Below are positions 51,529 to 51,536 of a stretch of DNA of 51,536 bases, one piece after another. This DNA comes from a bacterium. GTDB lineage: Bacteria; Hydrothermota; Hydrothermia; UBA1063. The stretch's first letter is position 1; every line of letters begins with the position of its first letter. The stretch is taken from NCBI GenBank assembly GCA_030019025.1, contig JASEFR010000012.1, forward strand, positions 1-51,536, given 5' to 3'. The notes beneath the pieces are model-generated. The model was not told where the DNA came from and made no database searches. It saw only the letters and a program-made list of their open reading frames with translations. Position numbers and translations under genes: made by a program.

Positions 51529-51536
51529 CCAAATCT

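Noticed and set aside
1-51536. CRISPR arrays, insertion sequences, prophage or restriction genes
   Set aside because: No regularly spaced repeats, transposase, integrase or terminal inverted repeats were found on reading both strands.

Overview
The window looks like chromosomal DNA of a diderm, probably anaerobic and possibly thermophilic bacterium of an uncultured lineage. The diderm inference rests on a LolC/LolD lipoprotein-export pair, both signal peptidases (LepB, LspA), several lipobox proteins and several predicted outer-membrane barrels. The gene mix (ptb-buk-ackA, a compact S-adenosylhomocysteinase, TrmB with a C-terminal extension, a coiled-coil Lpp-like lipoprotein) recalls candidate phyla such as WOR-3 and its relatives. 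That assignment is inference only and was not tested by any search. The DNA is A+T-rich, genes are tightly packed and often overlap by 4 nt, and no intergenic gap exceeds about 275 bp. No rRNA, CRISPR array, insertion sequence or phage gene was seen.

Left part (1-7884): a polysaccharide locus. A glycosyltransferase enters from the left edge on the plus strand. Facing it is a minus-strand operon: a GDP-mannose-epimerase-like NAD sugar enzyme, a truncated glycosyltransferase fragment, GT2, GT4, an O-antigen ligase/polymerase and a WecG/TagA enzyme. A WecA/TagO-type initiating transferase lies upstream. Middle-left (8158-13386, plus): a NatAB-like ABC exporter, a beta-propeller lipoprotein, and two overlapping radical-SAM genes (B12-binding type and spore-photolyase-like).

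13549-21515 (plus): lysS, lolC and lolD run directly into a FemAB-like transferase, a GT4 and a polysaccharide flippase. A perfect-consensus promoter then starts a short unit: a 56-residue lipoprotein, tRNA-Ala(GGC), tRNA-Leu(UAG) and an orphan BtuF-like binding protein. 21495-28810 (minus) is an eight-gene operon: lepB, trmB, a barrel-like lipoprotein, a Sua5-phosphatase fusion, buk, ptb, ackA and a DUF3108 protein. Its first gene is divergent from a flavodoxin-ferredoxin protein that ends at a strong bidirectional terminator. Two small minus-strand lipoprotein genes follow.

31062-49013 (minus) is a nearly gapless 17-gene array: an AIR-synthase/HypE-like protein, a barrel protein, metK, ahcY, four uncharacterised membrane proteins, lspA, another barrel protein, hutU, a WbaP-type initiating transferase, Wzz, GT2, Wzy and two GT4 enzymes. 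The four-gene membrane cluster (41485-44866) is the best candidate for an undescribed system: two polytopic proteins plus two TM-domain-TM proteins that share short motifs. At the right end are recJ and the divergent ribosomal-protein genes rpmA and rpmF, the latter closed by a long hairpin.

Two regulatory themes recur. Several minus-strand genes, and one plus-strand gene, have a TATAAT-like hexamer 6-7 nt before the start codon and no Shine-Dalgarno, which suggests leaderless mRNAs. Two intrinsic terminators share the same GGGGGCC core.
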